From Aquitalea aquatica (lineage in GTDB: Bacteria; Pseudomonadota; Gammaproteobacteria; Burkholderiales; Chromobacteriaceae), in assembly GCF_013911085.1 (NCBI RefSeq), contig NZ_JACERN010000010.1, forward strand, positions 83,296 to 147,295: 64,000 nucleotides of DNA. The letters are read 5' to 3'. The notes beneath the pieces are model-generated. The model was not told the origin of the DNA and did not search any database. It saw nothing but the letters and a program-made list of their open reading frames with translations. Shown here in pieces: positions 8,915 to 19,099 of the stretch (position 1 is its first letter; every line of letters begins with the position of its first letter). The position numbers and the translations under genes were made by a program.

Positions 8915-10674
8915 CAGAATGCCAGCCCCAAACTCATATTCCAACGCAATTTGCCGTCTTTCTCAGCCTTGGCAATATCCATCGACAAGGGTGCCACCGG
9001 GCTCAGCCAGCGCAGCCCGACACCATTGGCGTGTTCCAGCTTGAAGCTTTGCCAGCTTTGGGCGGCGTTACCGGCATCGTGGAACAGGGCGATGGCCCAA
9101 TCCTTGGCCACCGGAATCTGGTATTCCAGCGTGGCCGTCGCTACCACGCGTCCACCCACCACCGCACCATCCGGGCCGGGCAGGCCCAGGCTCTGATAAT
9201 CGTAACCGCGCACACTGTTGGAGCCACCCGCGCGGAACAGCTGGGAAGATGGTACTTCATCACTGTCCTTGGCCCACACCTGCCCCAGCTCCAGCCGGGT
9301 CAGCAAGGTGCCGTACTTGGGCCAGGGGCTCCAGTAGCTCACGCCGCGCGCGTAACCGCGCACAAAACTGGTGGTGGACAACAAGGAGCCAAGCGTGCTG
9401 GACAGCGAGACATCGAGCAGCGTGCCGGAGCGTGGGCGCAGCGGATCATCCACATCGCGCCGGGTCCAGCCAAATGCCCCCAACAGCGCCCGGGTATTGT
9501 TGCTGGGCGTGTTGCCGATGGTTTCCTTTTCCTGGATGAACTCCACCCCGAAGCGGGCATTGATCTTGTCATGCGAACGAATACGCCAGGCACCGGCATC
9601 TATCGCAGTGGTTTTCACACCCTGGATGTCGGTTTGCTTGAACGAGGAGGTAATCGAGTGTGAGTAGCCATTGGCCTGGCGCGGAAAGCCCAGGCCGAAG
9701 CTGAGATTGCGGTCGCTGTTTTTCCAGTCCAGCAATACCGAACCGGTCCAGCCCTTGCCGAACAGATTGTAGTAGTCATAACCGATACGCGTACCCGGAC
9801 CATCTTCCGAGTCGTAAGTCAGGCCCAACTCCAGCTTCTGCTTGGGGAATTCGGTGAGGCTGACTTCCACCGGTACCTGATCCTGCTCGATGCGCGCCAT
9901 ATCGGCGCTGACCACCACGCCGGAATAATGCGGTGATTGCTCCAGCGCCGATTGATAATCCAGCAGCTTTTTTTGCTGATAGGGGTCACCCTGGCGGAAA
10001 TCAGCCAGCCCGGTAGCCACCGTCAGCGGATAGCGCTGGTTGCCACTGATATGGGTGGGACCGAAACGGATCAGCGGCCCGCTGTCGACCTGTACCAGCA
10101 ACTGCCCACGATGGGTTTGCGGATCAATGTCGGCCTGGCTTTTGATGATGCGGGCCAATGGGAAACGGTCGATGGTGAGCAAACGCAGCATGGCGCGCTT
10201 GCTGCTGCTCCAGTCATCCTGGCGGTAGGGCGCGCCCATCGGCAAGGCCCAGGCCTCCAGCACGGCGGCCAGCCTTTGCTGATAATCCGCCTGTTGGCGA
10301 ATCGGCCCGTTCAGTTGCAGGGTGACATCGTCGATAATCACCGGCTCGCCGGCATCCACCTTGAGCACATAATGCTGCGCCCCCTGCTCTTCCACGCGGA
10401 TGCGGGCAGTAAAATAACCTTCGGTTTCCAGCAGTGCCTGCGCGGCAGAGGGCGTTTCCTTGATGATGGCCTGCAGCTGGAAATCGTCCAGATCCGCATC
10501 GTTGCGGGCGGAGATCAACTCCAGGTGGTCATTGAGCAGGGTAGCGAGAGCCGCCGGTGCTTCCACACTGACGGTGTAATCCACCTTGGCCCACGCCGGC
10601 GCAGCGCACAGGGCGAGGGTGAGAGCGGATGACAAGGCAAGAGGATGGGTGCGTGGCAACATGTCGACATTCAT
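8914..10674 (-). CDS. tamA: Translocation and assembly module subunit TamA (Omp85 family)
   Basis: A 586-residue outer-membrane protein of the Omp85/BamA superfamily. A signal peptide spans about residues 1-30 and ends at APAWA. Periplasmic POTRA repeats come next, then a C-terminal 16-strand barrel that closes on an aromatic terminus (SLGLAF). Strand signatures include GLGFPRQ, GYARGVSYW and the lid-loop-like VRGYDYQSLG. The open frame extends 63 codons further upstream, but the ATG at 10674 opens a proper signal peptide and has a GGA ribosome-binding site, so it is chosen. It is the first gene of tamA-tamB. Confidence 0.93.
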   Translation of the reverse strand: MNVDMLPRTHPLALSSALTLALCAAPAWAKVDYTVSVEAPAALATLLNDHLELISARNDADLDDFQLQAIIKETPSAAQALLETEGYFTARIRVEEQGAQHYVLKVDAGEPVIIDDVTLQLNGPIRQQADYQQRLAAVLEAWALPMGAPYRQDDWSSSKRAMLRLLTIDRFPLARIIKSQADIDPQTHRGQLLVQVDSGPLIRFGPTHISGNQRYPLTVATGLADFRQGDPYQQKKLLDYQSALEQSPHYSGVVVSADMARIEQDQVPVEVSLTEFPKQKLELGLTYDSEDGPGTRIGYDYYNLFGKGWTGSVLLDWKNSDRNLSFGLGFPRQANGYSHSITSSFKQTDIQGVKTTAIDAGAWRIRSHDKINARFGVEFIQEKETIGNTPSNNTRALLGAFGWTRRDVDDPLRPRSGTLLDVSLSSTLGSLLSTTSFVRGYARGVSYWSPWPKYGTLLTRLELGQVWAKDSDEVPSSQLFRAGGSNSVRGYDYQSLGLPGPDGAVVGGRVVATATLEYQIPVAKDWAIALFHDAGNAAQSWQSFKLEHANGVGLRWLSPVAPLSMDIAKAEKDGKLRWNMSLGLAF

Positions 10675-10772
10675 CTGGAATCCGACTGATGGTAACGAAA
10701 CTGGTTCACTCTGGCGAGGAATGTCGGTAGCTGCGCTACCGGCAGCCGAGCATATACCTGACTGACAGCCGT

Positions 10773-10795
10773 AAAAAAAGGCGGAAGGTTCCGCC
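10773..10795 (-). terminator. Intrinsic terminator downstream of lpdA
   Basis: On the minus strand a GGCGGA...TCCGCC hairpin (10780-10795) is followed by seven T residues. It lies about 90 bp after the lpdA stop and about 100 bp before the tamA start. It probably ends the aceE-aceF-lpdA transcript. Confidence 0.8.
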
Positions 10796-10817
10796 ACAAG
10801 ACTGAGAGAGATACGAC

Positions 10818-10873
10818 ACGGCCCGCTAATGCGGGCCGTCACTGCAGTACACCAGCCCGGCAAGGTTGCCGGG
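10818..10873. other. Two further hairpins between lpdA stop and terminator
   Basis: Two strong inverted repeats sit side by side: ACGGCCCGC/GCGGGCCGT at 10818-10839 with a 4-base loop, and CCCGGCAA/TTGCCGGG at 10856-10873. Neither has a T-run. They lie just after the lpdA stop codon and could protect the 3' end of the pdh mRNA or assist termination. Confidence 0.6.
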
Positions 10874-10882
10874 ACCGGTCAC

Positions 10883-12682
10883 TTACTTCTTGCGCTGCGG
10901 CGGCAAGTCGGTGCAGCTACCTTCGAACACTTCGGCAGCCATGCCGATGGATTCGCCCATGGTCGGGTGCGGGTGAATGGTCTTGGCGATGTCTTCGGCA
11001 TCGCAGCCCATTTCAATCGCCAGACAGATTTCACCAATCATGTCGCCGGCATGTGGGCCGACAATGCCGCCACCGATCACCTGGTGGGTAGCCGGATCGA
11101 AAATCAGCTTGGTGAAGCCTTCATCACGACCGTTGGCAATGGCGCGACCGGAAGCCGCCCATGGGAAGACGGATTTCTCCACCTTGATACCCTGCTTCTT
11201 GGCTTCGTCTTCGGTCATGCCCACCCAAGCCACTTCCGGATCGGTATAGGCCACGCCCGGAATCACGCGGGCATCGAAGAAGGCCTTGTGACCGGCGCAG
11301 TTTTCCGCCGCCACGTGGCCCTCATGCACACCCTTGTGTGCCAGCATAGGCTGACCGACGATGTCGCCGATGGCGTAGATATGCGGCACATTGGTGCGCT
11401 GTTGCTTGTCCACCGGGATGAAGCCACGGTCGGTCACCGCCACGCCAGCGTTTTCCGCGGCCAGCAGCTTGCCGTTCGGCGCACGGCCGGTGGCGTACAG
11501 CACCAGGTCGTAGCGTTGCGGTTCTTTCGGGGCCTGTTCACCCTCGAAAGTGACGTAAACACCGTCTTCCTTCGGCTCGACAGCCACGGTCTTGGTGTTG
11601 AGCATGATGTTGTCGAAGCGGTGGGCATTCCACTTCTGCCATACCTTGACCAGGTCACGATCGGCACCCTGCATCAGACCGTCCAGCATTTCCACCACGT
11701 CCAGGCGTGCACCCAGCGTGGAATACACCGTACCCATTTCCAGACCGATGATGCCGCCACCGATGATCAGCATTTTTTCCGGTACGGCTTTCAGTTCCAG
11801 TGCGCCGGTGGAGTCCACCACACGCGGATCATCCGGGATGAACGGCAGTTTCACCACGCGCGAACCGGCGGCGATGATGGCATTGCTGAACTTGACGATG
11901 GTTTTCTCGCCGGATTCTTCACGGCCGTTGCCGGTAGTCACCGACACTTCCAGATGATGCGGGTCGATGAAACGGCCATTACCGCGCACGATCTGCACCT
12001 TGCGCGCCTTGGCCATGCCGGCCAGGCCACCGGTCAGCTTGCCGATGACCTTTTCCTTGTAGCCGCGCAGCAGATCAATATCCACTTCCGGCTTGCCGAA
12101 CTTGATGCCGTTGGCCGCCAGATGGCTGACTTCGTCGATCACTGCGGCATTGTGCAACAGGGCCTTGGACGGAATGCAGCCCACATTCAGGCACACGCCA
12201 CCCAGGGTGGAGTAACGCTCGACGATGACCACTTTCTGGCCAAGGTCGGCCGCGCGGAAGGCCGCGGAATAGCCGCCAGGGCCACCGCCCAGTACCATCA
12301 CGTCGCATTCGATATCGGCACCACCGCCATGGCTGGCGGCGACTGGAGCTGCTTGCGGGGCGAAACCGGCATCGGTATGGGCAGAGGCCACGCCGGTGGT
12401 TTCCAGCGGCTTGGCTTCTGCCGGGGCAGCGCTGGCGGCGGCAGCGGCTTCGACGATGACGATCACGTCGCCTTCGCTCACCTTGCTACCTACGGCCACT
12501 TTGACTTCCTTCACCACGCCAGCGGTTTCCGCCGGCACTTCCATGGTGGCCTTGTCGGTTTCCAGCGTGATGAGGCTGTCGTCCTTGCTCACCACATCGC
12601 CCGGTTTCACAAAGACTTCGATCACGTCCACATTGCTGTGGCCGCCGATATCCGGGACTTTCAGTTCAATCAGATTGCTCAT
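10883..12682 (-). CDS. lpdA: Dihydrolipoamide dehydrogenase (E3) with N-terminal lipoyl domain
   Basis: This 599-residue flavoprotein reoxidises the dihydrolipoyl groups of the pyruvate dehydrogenase complex with NAD+. Residues 1-80 form a biotinyl/lipoyl domain with the modifiable lysine K44 in ETDKATME. An Ala/Pro-rich linker follows. The E3 core starts at about 125 with the FAD-binding [10 protein letters not shown]. The redox cysteines are C164 and C169 in [13 protein letters not shown]. The NAD-binding [10 protein letters not shown] and the C-terminal HPHPTMGE catalytic histidine region are intact. Classical E3 is about 475 residues, and the excess is the lipoyl domain. It is the last gene of aceE-aceF-lpdA. 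The first 24 residues are nearly identical to those of AceF. Confidence 0.97.
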   Translation of the reverse strand: MSNLIELKVPDIGGHSNVDVIEVFVKPGDVVSKDDSLITLETDKATMEVPAETAGVVKEVKVAVGSKVSEGDVIVIVEAAAAASAAPAEAKPLETTGVASAHTDAGFAPQAAPVAASHGGGADIECDVMVLGGGPGGYSAAFRAADLGQKVVIVERYSTLGGVCLNVGCIPSKALLHNAAVIDEVSHLAANGIKFGKPEVDIDLLRGYKEKVIGKLTGGLAGMAKARKVQIVRGNGRFIDPHHLEVSVTTGNGREESGEKTIVKFSNAIIAAGSRVVKLPFIPDDPRVVDSTGALELKAVPEKMLIIGGGIIGLEMGTVYSTLGARLDVVEMLDGLMQGADRDLVKVWQKWNAHRFDNIMLNTKTVAVEPKEDGVYVTFEGEQAPKEPQRYDLVLYATGRAPNGKLLAAENAGVAVTDRGFIPVDKQQRTNVPHIYAIGDIVGQPMLAHKGVHEGHVAAENCAGHKAFFDARVIPGVAYTDPEVAWVGMTEDEAKKQGIKVEKSVFPWAASGRAIANGRDEGFTKLIFDPATHQVIGGGIVGPHAGDMIGEICLAIEMGCDAEDIAKTIHPHPTMGESIGMAAEVFEGSCTDLPPQRKK

Positions 12683-12774
12683 GGCTTTTCATCCGTTGGG
12701 CGCGGGCCCGCACGCGGGCCGCACCAGTGTTCGGCAGACGTGGACGGGCCACAGGGACCCGTCCGACCCGATCA

Positions 12775-14415
12775 TCAGAGGATCAGGCGACGCACGTCGG
12801 ACAGCAGCTTGCCCAGATACACGGTAAAGCGTGCAGCGGCAGCACCGTCGATCACGCGGTGATCGAAGGACAGCGACAGCGGGCACATCAGGCGCGGGGC
12901 AAATTCCTTGCCATTCCATACTGGCTTGATCTGGCTCTTGCACACACCCAGGATGGCCACTTCCGGCGCATTCACAATCGGGGTAAAGCCGCTGCCACCA
13001 ATGCCGCCCAGGCTGGAGATGGTGAAGGTGGCGCCTTGCATGTCGGTCGGCTTGAGCTTGCCGTCTCGCGCCAGCGCGGACAGATTGGTCAGCTCCTGGG
13101 CGATCTGCTTCAGGCCCTTCTTGTCGGCATCCTTGATCACCGGCACCACCAGGCCATTCGGCGTATCAGCGGCAAAACCGATGTGGTAGTACTGCTTGAG
13201 CACCAGGTTGTCGCCATCCAGCGAGCTGTTGAAATTGGGGAAAGCCTTGAGCGCTTCAGCAGCGGCCTTGATGATGAAGGCCAGCGGCGAAATCTTCAGG
13301 CCGGACTTTTCCCATTCCTTGCCGATAGTCTTGCGGAAGTCTTCCAGCTCGGTGATGTCGCACTCGTCGTTGAACGTCACGTGCGGGATCATCACCCAGT
13401 TGCGGCTGAGGTTGGCACCGGAAATCTTCTGGATGCGCGACAGCGGCTTGGTTTCGATCGGGCCGAACTTGGCGAAGTCCACCTTTGGCCACGGCAGCAG
13501 GTCCAGACCCACACCGGAACCACCCGCAGCAGCCGGCGCAGCAGCCACCGGGTTTTGCAGCACACCCTTCACAAAGGCCTTCACGTCGGCATCGATGATG
13601 CGACCCTTGCGACCCGTGCCCTTGACCCGGCCCAGGTCCACACCCAGCTCACGTGCCAGACGGCGAACCGACGGGCCGGCGTGAGATTTGGAGAAGCTGG
13701 CTTCGTTGATGGCCGGCAGGCTGGCGCTGGCGGCAACAGGGGCTGCGGCGGCAGCCGGAGCAGGCGCAGCAGCCGGAGCCGGAGCCGGTGCTGCAGCAGG
13801 TGCGGCCACCGGTGCAGCGGCAGCGGCAACAGTGCCTTCCACTACCACGATCAGGTCACCCTGGCTTACCTTGCTGCCAACGGCAACCTTGACTTCAAGC
13901 ACCTTGCCCGCAGCAGTGGCCGGCACTTCCATGGTGGCCTTGTCGGTTTCCAGCGTGATCAGCGAGTCGTCCACGCTGATGACATCGCCTACCTTGACCG
14001 AGACTTCGATCACATCCACACCATTGTGGCCGCCGATATCCGGCACCACGATATCGATACGACCACTGGCTGCCGGGGCGGCAGGCACAGCGGCAGGCGC
14101 GGCAGCAACAGCCGCAACCGGGGCTGCAACAGGAGCAGCTACAGCAGCGGCCGTTGCCGGAGCAGCTGCACTGGCAGCCACTTCGATGATGGCGATGACG
14201 TCGCCCTCGGAAATCTTGCCGCCAAGCACGGCCTTCACTTCCTTGACCACACCAGCCGCTTCGGCTGGAACTTCCATGGTGGCCTTGTCGGTTTCCAGGG
14301 TGATCAGCGAGTCGTCCACCGCCACGGTCTGACCGGCGGTGATGAACACTTCGATAATGTCTACATTGCTGTGCCCACCGATGTCGGGCACTTTCAGTTC
14401 GATCAGATTGCTCAT
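12775..14415 (-). CDS. aceF: Pyruvate dehydrogenase E2, dihydrolipoyllysine acetyltransferase
   Basis: This 546-residue E2 core of the pyruvate dehydrogenase complex transfers the acetyl group from lipoyl to CoA. It has two lipoyl domains, with lysines K44 and K159, each in [10 protein letters not shown]. Long Ala/Pro linkers separate them from a peripheral-subunit-binding domain ([12 protein letters not shown]...GRKGRI). The catalytic acyltransferase domain ends in the [13 protein letters not shown] motif, which carries the active-site histidine. The ATG at 14415 is chosen over a frame extension of 13 codons because [14 protein letters not shown] is the conserved E2 start and GGATGGAAAGC upstream serves as ribosome-binding site. 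It is the middle gene of the pdh operon. Confidence 0.97.
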   Translation of the reverse strand: MSNLIELKVPDIGGHSNVDIIEVFITAGQTVAVDDSLITLETDKATMEVPAEAAGVVKEVKAVLGGKISEGDVIAIIEVAASAAAPATAAAVAAPVAAPVAAVAAAPAAVPAAPAASGRIDIVVPDIGGHNGVDVIEVSVKVGDVISVDDSLITLETDKATMEVPATAAGKVLEVKVAVGSKVSQGDLIVVVEGTVAAAAAPVAAPAAAPAPAPAAAPAPAAAAAPVAASASLPAINEASFSKSHAGPSVRRLARELGVDLGRVKGTGRKGRIIDADVKAFVKGVLQNPVAAAPAAAGGSGVGLDLLPWPKVDFAKFGPIETKPLSRIQKISGANLSRNWVMIPHVTFNDECDITELEDFRKTIGKEWEKSGLKISPLAFIIKAAAEALKAFPNFNSSLDGDNLVLKQYYHIGFAADTPNGLVVPVIKDADKKGLKQIAQELTNLSALARDGKLKPTDMQGATFTISSLGGIGGSGFTPIVNAPEVAILGVCKSQIKPVWNGKEFAPRLMCPLSLSFDHRVIDGAAAARFTVYLGKLLSDVRRLIL

Positions 14416-14479
14416 GAGCTTTCCATCCGTAGGGCGGCGGCACCGGTGCGGCACCCCCGCCGATATTCGGCTACGTTGC

Positions 14480-14511
14480 GGAGTCCGCCGCGCTGCTGCA
14501 CTGCGGACTCC
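14480..14511. other. Perfect 9-bp inverted repeat between aceE and aceF
   Basis: GGAGTCCGC (14480-14488) and GCGGACTCC (14503-14511) are separated by 14 bases in the 128-bp aceE-aceF spacer. There is no T-run, so it is unlikely to be a simple terminator. An mRNA-processing or stability element that sets the E1:E2 ratio is possible. Confidence 0.55.
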
Positions 14512-14543
14512 CTACCTCAAGCTTGGCCGTATCCGGCCCGGCC

Positions 14544-17207
14544 TCATGCCTTCCAGGAAGGCAGCTTGTCAGCCTTGATGCCGTACTTGGCGATCGCTTC
14601 GGCCACCTTGGCTGCTTCGATCTTGCCTTCGCGGGCCAGGGCGGACAGGGCAGCCACGGCAACGTAGTGACGATCCACTTCGAAGAACTCGCGCAGCTTG
14701 GCGCGGCTGTCGGAGCGGCCGAAACCATCGGTGCCCAGTACCACATAGCGACCCGGTACGTATTCGCGGATCTGGTCGGCGTAGTTGCGGATGTAGTCGG
14801 TAGCGGCAATCACCGGACCGCTGCGGCCTTCCAGCTGCTGCTCGACAAAGGACTTGCGGGCAGCTTCGGTCGGGTGCAGCAGGTTGAAGCGGGAAGCTTC
14901 CATGCCGTCGCGACGCAGTTCGTTGAAGGAAGTCACGCTCCAGATGTCGGAAGCGATGCCGAAATCGTTGCGCAGCAGGTCGGCAGCGGCCATCACTTCA
15001 CGCAGGATGGTGCCGGAACCCATCAGCTGTACCTTCACCTTGGCGTCGCCGCCGTCCTTCAGCAGGTATATGCCCTTGATGATGCCCTGCTCGGCGCCTT
15101 GCGGCATGGCCGGGTGGGTGTAGTTCTCGTTCATCAGGGTGATGTAATAGAACACGTCTTCCTGCTCGCCATACATGCGGCGCAGGCCATCTTGCAGGAT
15201 GACTGCCAGCTCGTAGGCGAAGGTCGGGTCGTAGGACACGCAGTTGGGGATCAGGCCAGCCTGGATGTGGCTGTGACCGTCTTCGTGCTGCAGGCCTTCA
15301 CCGTTCAGCGTGGTACGGCCGGCAGTGCCGCCCAGCATGAAGCCACGGGCGCGCATGTCGCCAGCAGCCCAGGCCAGGTCGCCAATACGCTGGAAACCGA
15401 ACATCGAGTAGTAGATGTAGAACGGAATCATCGGGATGCCGTGGTTGGCGTAGCTGGTGGCTGCGGCAATCCACGAGGACATCGCGCCCGGCTCGTTGAT
15501 GCCTTCCTGCAGCATCTGGCCGTCCTTGGATTCCTTGTAGAACATCAGCTGGTCGGCATCTTGCGGTACGTAGTTCTGACCCTGGGTGGACCAGATGCCG
15601 TACTGACGGAACATGCCTTCCATACCGAAGGTGCGGGATTCATCCGGCACGATCGGGACGATCTGCTTGCTGATGTTCTTGTCTTTCAGCAGGGTGCCCA
15701 GCATGCGCACGAAGGCCATGGTGGTGGAGAACTCGCGCTCGCCCGAATCACCCAGCTGGCTGTCGAACACGTGCAGACCCGGAATGGCCAGCGGAGCCTT
15801 CACCGGCTTGCGGGCCGGCAGATAGCCACCCAGCGCGGCGCGGCGTTCGCGCATGTACTTCATTTCCGGGCTGTCTTCGGCCGGCTTGTAGTACGGTACG
15901 TTCGGCAGGTCGGCATCGGATACCGGAATACCAAAGCGGTCGCGGAATTTGCGCAGGCTTTCGATATCCATCTTCTTGGCCTGGTGGGCAATATTCTGCG
16001 CTTCACCCGAGGAACCCATGCCATAGCCCTTGATGGTCTTGGCCAGGATCACGGTCGGACGACCGTTGGCGTTGTGGGTAGCCTCGTGGTAAGCGGCGTA
16101 GACCTTGTGCGGATCGTGACCGCCACGGTTCAGTGCCCAGATTTCGTCATCGGACATATTGGCCACCATTTCGCGCAGCTCCGGATACTTGCCGAAGAAG
16201 TGTTCGCGAACGTAGGCACCGTCCTTGGATTTGAAGGTCTGGTAGTCGCCATCCACGCATTCGTTCATGCGCTTCTTGAGCAGGCCCTTGGTATCCATGG
16301 CCAGCAGCGGATCCCAGCGGCTGCCCCAGATCACTTTCAGCACATTCCAGCCGGAACCACGGAAGTCGCCTTCCAGTTCCTGGATGATCTTGCCATTGCC
16401 GCGTACCGGGCCGTCCAGGCGCTGCAGGTTGCAGTTGATGACGAAGATCAGGTTATCCAGGCCTTCGCGGGCGGCCATGGAGATGGCACCCAGGGATTCC
16501 GGCTCGTCCATCTCGCCGTCGCCGCAGAAGCACCATACCTTGCGACCCGGCGTGCGGGCCAGGCCACGGCTTTCCAGGTACTTGAGGAAGCGGGCCTGAT
16601 AGATGGCCATCAGCGGGCCAAGACCCATGGAAACGGTGGGGAACTGCCAGAAGTCATCCATCAACCACGGGTGCGGGTAGGAAGACAGGCCATCGCCATC
16701 CACCTCCTGACGGAAGCTGTCCAGCTGCGCTTCGGACAGGCGGCCCTCCAGGAAGGCGCGGGAATACACGCCCGGAGCAATATGGCCCTGGAAGTAGATC
16801 AGATCGCCGTCCTGCTCGTCATTCGGGGCACGCCAGAAGTGGTTGAAACCCACGTCGTACAGGGTGGCGGAGGATTGGAAGCTGGCGATATGGCCGCCCA
16901 GTTCCAGGTTTTTCTTGCCAGCTCGCAGTACCAGTGCGGCGGCGTTCCAGCGGTTGATGGAGCGGATGCGGTGCTCCATCTCGTGATTACCGGGGGATTT
17001 CTGTTCTTTGCCTACCGGGATGGTGTTCTGGTACGCGGTGGTCGCGTCGAAGGGCAGGTAAGCGCCGCGGCGGCGGGTACGCTCGACCAGGTTTTCCAAC
17101 AGGAAATGCGCACGCTCGGAACCTTCGGTATCCAGAACCGACTCCAGCGCTTCAGTCCACTCCTGGGTTTCCAGGGGATCGATATCGTCAGGGAAGGTTG
17201 CAGCCAT
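14544..17207 (-). CDS. aceE: Pyruvate dehydrogenase E1 component (homodimeric)
   Basis: This 887-residue thiamine-diphosphate enzyme decarboxylates pyruvate and acetylates the E2 lipoyl groups. The ThDP-binding motif begins GDGEMDEPES and continues to the asparagines of the INCNLQRLDG segment. Length and N-terminus (about 30 residues, then LESVLDTEG...) match the single-chain E1 of Gram-negative bacteria. The ATG at 17207 has a GAGG ribosome-binding site. It is the first gene of aceE-aceF-lpdA, with a consensus -10 box about 110 bp upstream. Confidence 0.98.
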   Translation of the reverse strand: MAATFPDDIDPLETQEWTEALESVLDTEGSERAHFLLENLVERTRRRGAYLPFDATTAYQNTIPVGKEQKSPGNHEMEHRIRSINRWNAAALVLRAGKKNLELGGHIASFQSSATLYDVGFNHFWRAPNDEQDGDLIYFQGHIAPGVYSRAFLEGRLSEAQLDSFRQEVDGDGLSSYPHPWLMDDFWQFPTVSMGLGPLMAIYQARFLKYLESRGLARTPGRKVWCFCGDGEMDEPESLGAISMAAREGLDNLIFVINCNLQRLDGPVRGNGKIIQELEGDFRGSGWNVLKVIWGSRWDPLLAMDTKGLLKKRMNECVDGDYQTFKSKDGAYVREHFFGKYPELREMVANMSDDEIWALNRGGHDPHKVYAAYHEATHNANGRPTVILAKTIKGYGMGSSGEAQNIAHQAKKMDIESLRKFRDRFGIPVSDADLPNVPYYKPAEDSPEMKYMRERRAALGGYLPARKPVKAPLAIPGLHVFDSQLGDSGEREFSTTMAFVRMLGTLLKDKNISKQIVPIVPDESRTFGMEGMFRQYGIWSTQGQNYVPQDADQLMFYKESKDGQMLQEGINEPGAMSSWIAAATSYANHGIPMIPFYIYYSMFGFQRIGDLAWAAGDMRARGFMLGGTAGRTTLNGEGLQHEDGHSHIQAGLIPNCVSYDPTFAYELAVILQDGLRRMYGEQEDVFYYITLMNENYTHPAMPQGAEQGIIKGIYLLKDGGDAKVKVQLMGSGTILREVMAAADLLRNDFGIASDIWSVTSFNELRRDGMEASRFNLLHPTEAARKSFVEQQLEGRSGPVIAATDYIRNYADQIREYVPGRYVVLGTDGFGRSDSRAKLREFFEVDRHYVAVAALSALAREGKIEAAKVAEAIAKYGIKADKLPSWKA

Positions 17208-17511
17208 ATCTCATCCTCACATCGGGGGTGACCGGGGCAGGGATCAAGTCCATGCCCACTTTATTGTGTTACCGGATCGAAAACGAAAAAACGAACCGGA
17301 CTCGTTGGAGACAGATTATAAACGATCACTTTCGCAATAAAAATGTTCATTTATGAAAAGCTCTTCTGGTGTTGCGGAGTGTATAGTTTCAGGAGGCGAC
17401 AACGGAATAGGCAATTAGGGTTATCACTCAATATTTGCTCCGTTTATCAGTATATTGCGCTGCATCATGTTGTTTTTTTGCGATACGGTGTCATACAGTC
17501 GCAACTCCCGT
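17208..17511 (-). promoter_or_regulatory. aceE upstream region with candidate promoter
   Basis: A 304-bp AT-rich stretch separates the bepA stop from the aceE start. On the minus strand a perfect TATAAT lies at 17320-17315 with a weak TTTTTA -35 element 17 bp before it, which would give a leader of about 100 nt. A TTGCGA...TCGCAA dyad lies near 17479-17505 just after bepA, but it is followed by A residues in the sense direction and so is not a bepA terminator. No coding sequence or clear regulator operator was recognised. A PdhR-type site was not found. Confidence 0.5.
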
Positions 17512-18963
17512 TTACTTCCCCGAGTCCTTCTTTTCTTCTTTCAGCATTTTTTCAACTTCGCGCATCCGCGCTTCGATGGAAGAACGCAGATAAAAGTCAT
17601 CGCCCTTGGCTTGCGCAGCAAACTGGAACTGCTCCAGAGCGGCCTCGTAGCGCCGCTCGAAGTAGAAGGCATTACCCAGGGCCGCGTGATAACGCTGGGC
17701 ATCCTTGTCTGCAAACAGCCTGGCCTCGCTGCGGTACAGCGCGGCCTCGCGCGGATAGCGGCTTTGCAGCTGGCGCAGCAATGCCAGTGCGGCCGTGCGG
17801 TTGCCACTATCTATAAGGACATCCAGCTCGGCCAATTGCAAGGGCTGGCTGTCTTTGAACTGCGCCTGCCCACGCCGCAGGCTGGCCAGGGCAGTGCTCC
17901 AGTCTCCGCCCTCACGGGCGATGGCCGATTCCTGCCCAAATAGCATGGGATCAGCCGGCAAGCGGCTTTGCGCCTTGACCAATGCACTGCGTGCGGCCGG
18001 CAACTGGTGGTTGGCCAGTTGCGCGCGCGACATGCCGTACCACGCGGCCCCCTCGTTGAGATACTGACCTTTTTCCAGCATGGTCTGGTAATAGCGCACC
18101 GCTTCGTCCGGCGACATTGCCATGACACGCAGTTTTTCCCGCACCAGCAGGTAGGCAGTGCTGTCCGCCTTCATTTTCACCGGGTACTCCAGTGCGCGGT
18201 TCTGCGCCTCGCTGATACGCTGTGAAGTTACCGGATGAGTGCGCAGAAAGGCATAGGCGTTGTTGTCGCTGTAGCGGTTGGCGGCATCCAGCCGTTGGAA
18301 GAAGGCAGGCATGGCGCGCACGTCGAAGCCGCCCTGGGCCAGGTATTGCATGCCGACACGGTCAGCTTCACGTTCGAAATCGCGCGAGAATGACAGCTGG
18401 TTGGATATCTGCAAGCCCAAACCGGCGGACAGAGTGCCGATGGAGGCCTGGCTACCACCGGCTCGCGACGCCAGTACCGCTGCCAGTACGGTCCCCAGCA
18501 GCAACAAGGGGCTGGTGGCATCGCTGGCAGCCTTCATGCGCGCGATATGGCGCTGGGTGACGTGGGCAGTTTCATGCCCCACTACCGAAGCCAGTTCACC
18601 CTCGCTCTGGGTACCCACCAGCAGCCCGCTATTGATGCCGACATAGCCGCCGGGCATGGCAAAGGCGTTGATCTGCTTGTCGTTGACGACAAAATAGGTG
18701 AGTTGCAAACCCGGCATGCGTACTGCTGCCGACAGCCGGTGTCCCAGGACATTGATGTAGTCGTTGACCTCGGCATCCTCCACCACATCGCCGGCATCGC
18801 GCATGGCGCGCATGAAATCGCGGCCGATACGGGCTTCGTCGGCCATCGACAAGGACGCATCGGATATTTCACCCAGATCAGGCAGGGAAGGCAGATCGGC
18901 ATAGGCTGCCAGCGGTTGCAGCAGGGTCATGGCCAACAGGCTGGCCAGCAGGGTTGTTTTCAT
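17512..18963 (-). CDS. bepA: Periplasmic M48 metalloprotease with TPR region, BepA-like
   Basis: This 483-residue exported zinc protease resembles BepA/YfgC, which controls LptD and other outer-membrane protein assembly. A signal peptide occupies residues 1-22. The M48 domain contains HETAH at 130-134 and a FEREADRVG glutamate-bearing motif further on. The C-terminal third is helical with tetratricopeptide-like repeats and ends in a charged EKKDSGK tail. The ATG at 18963 is chosen because the upstream open extension (119 codons) lacks a signal sequence and runs into the neighbouring sulP gene. It lies 136 bp downstream of sulP and is probably separately transcribed. Confidence 0.88.
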   Translation of the reverse strand: MKTTLLASLLAMTLLQPLAAYADLPSLPDLGEISDASLSMADEARIGRDFMRAMRDAGDVVEDAEVNDYINVLGHRLSAAVRMPGLQLTYFVVNDKQINAFAMPGGYVGINSGLLVGTQSEGELASVVGHETAHVTQRHIARMKAASDATSPLLLLGTVLAAVLASRAGGSQASIGTLSAGLGLQISNQLSFSRDFEREADRVGMQYLAQGGFDVRAMPAFFQRLDAANRYSDNNAYAFLRTHPVTSQRISEAQNRALEYPVKMKADSTAYLLVREKLRVMAMSPDEAVRYYQTMLEKGQYLNEGAAWYGMSRAQLANHQLPAARSALVKAQSRLPADPMLFGQESAIAREGGDWSTALASLRRGQAQFKDSQPLQLAELDVLIDSGNRTAALALLRQLQSRYPREAALYRSEARLFADKDAQRYHAALGNAFYFERRYEAALEQFQFAAQAKGDDFYLRSSIEARMREVEKMLKEEKKDSGK

Positions 18964-19099
18964 CTTTGATGTGAGCGGGCAGCGTCGATTTGGTTGCATG
19001 CCGGCCGGGAAAGTAGCCAGCGCCAGAAACAGCCACAGCATAGCTGCCCCGCACCGTGCGGACCAGCGCCATGCGGCAGGATCATGCCAGGAGAATTGT

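Noticed and set aside
10829..12862. Plus-strand ORF opposite lpdA
   Set aside because: Antisense to a recognised enzyme gene. Its composition is His/Gly/Gln-rich, typical of shadow frames.
12541..14330. Three repeats with CCATGGTGGCCTTGTCGG, considered as a CRISPR-like or tandem repeat
   Set aside because: They are the lipoyl-domain coding sequences of lpdA and aceF, not an array.
14523..17231. Long plus-strand ORF (about 900 codons) opposite aceE
   Set aside because: Antisense shadow of the pyruvate dehydrogenase E1 gene, which is clearly recognisable.
17479..17505. TTGCGA/TCGCAA dyad considered as a bepA terminator
   Set aside because: In the sense direction it is followed by A residues, so it cannot be an intrinsic terminator for bepA.
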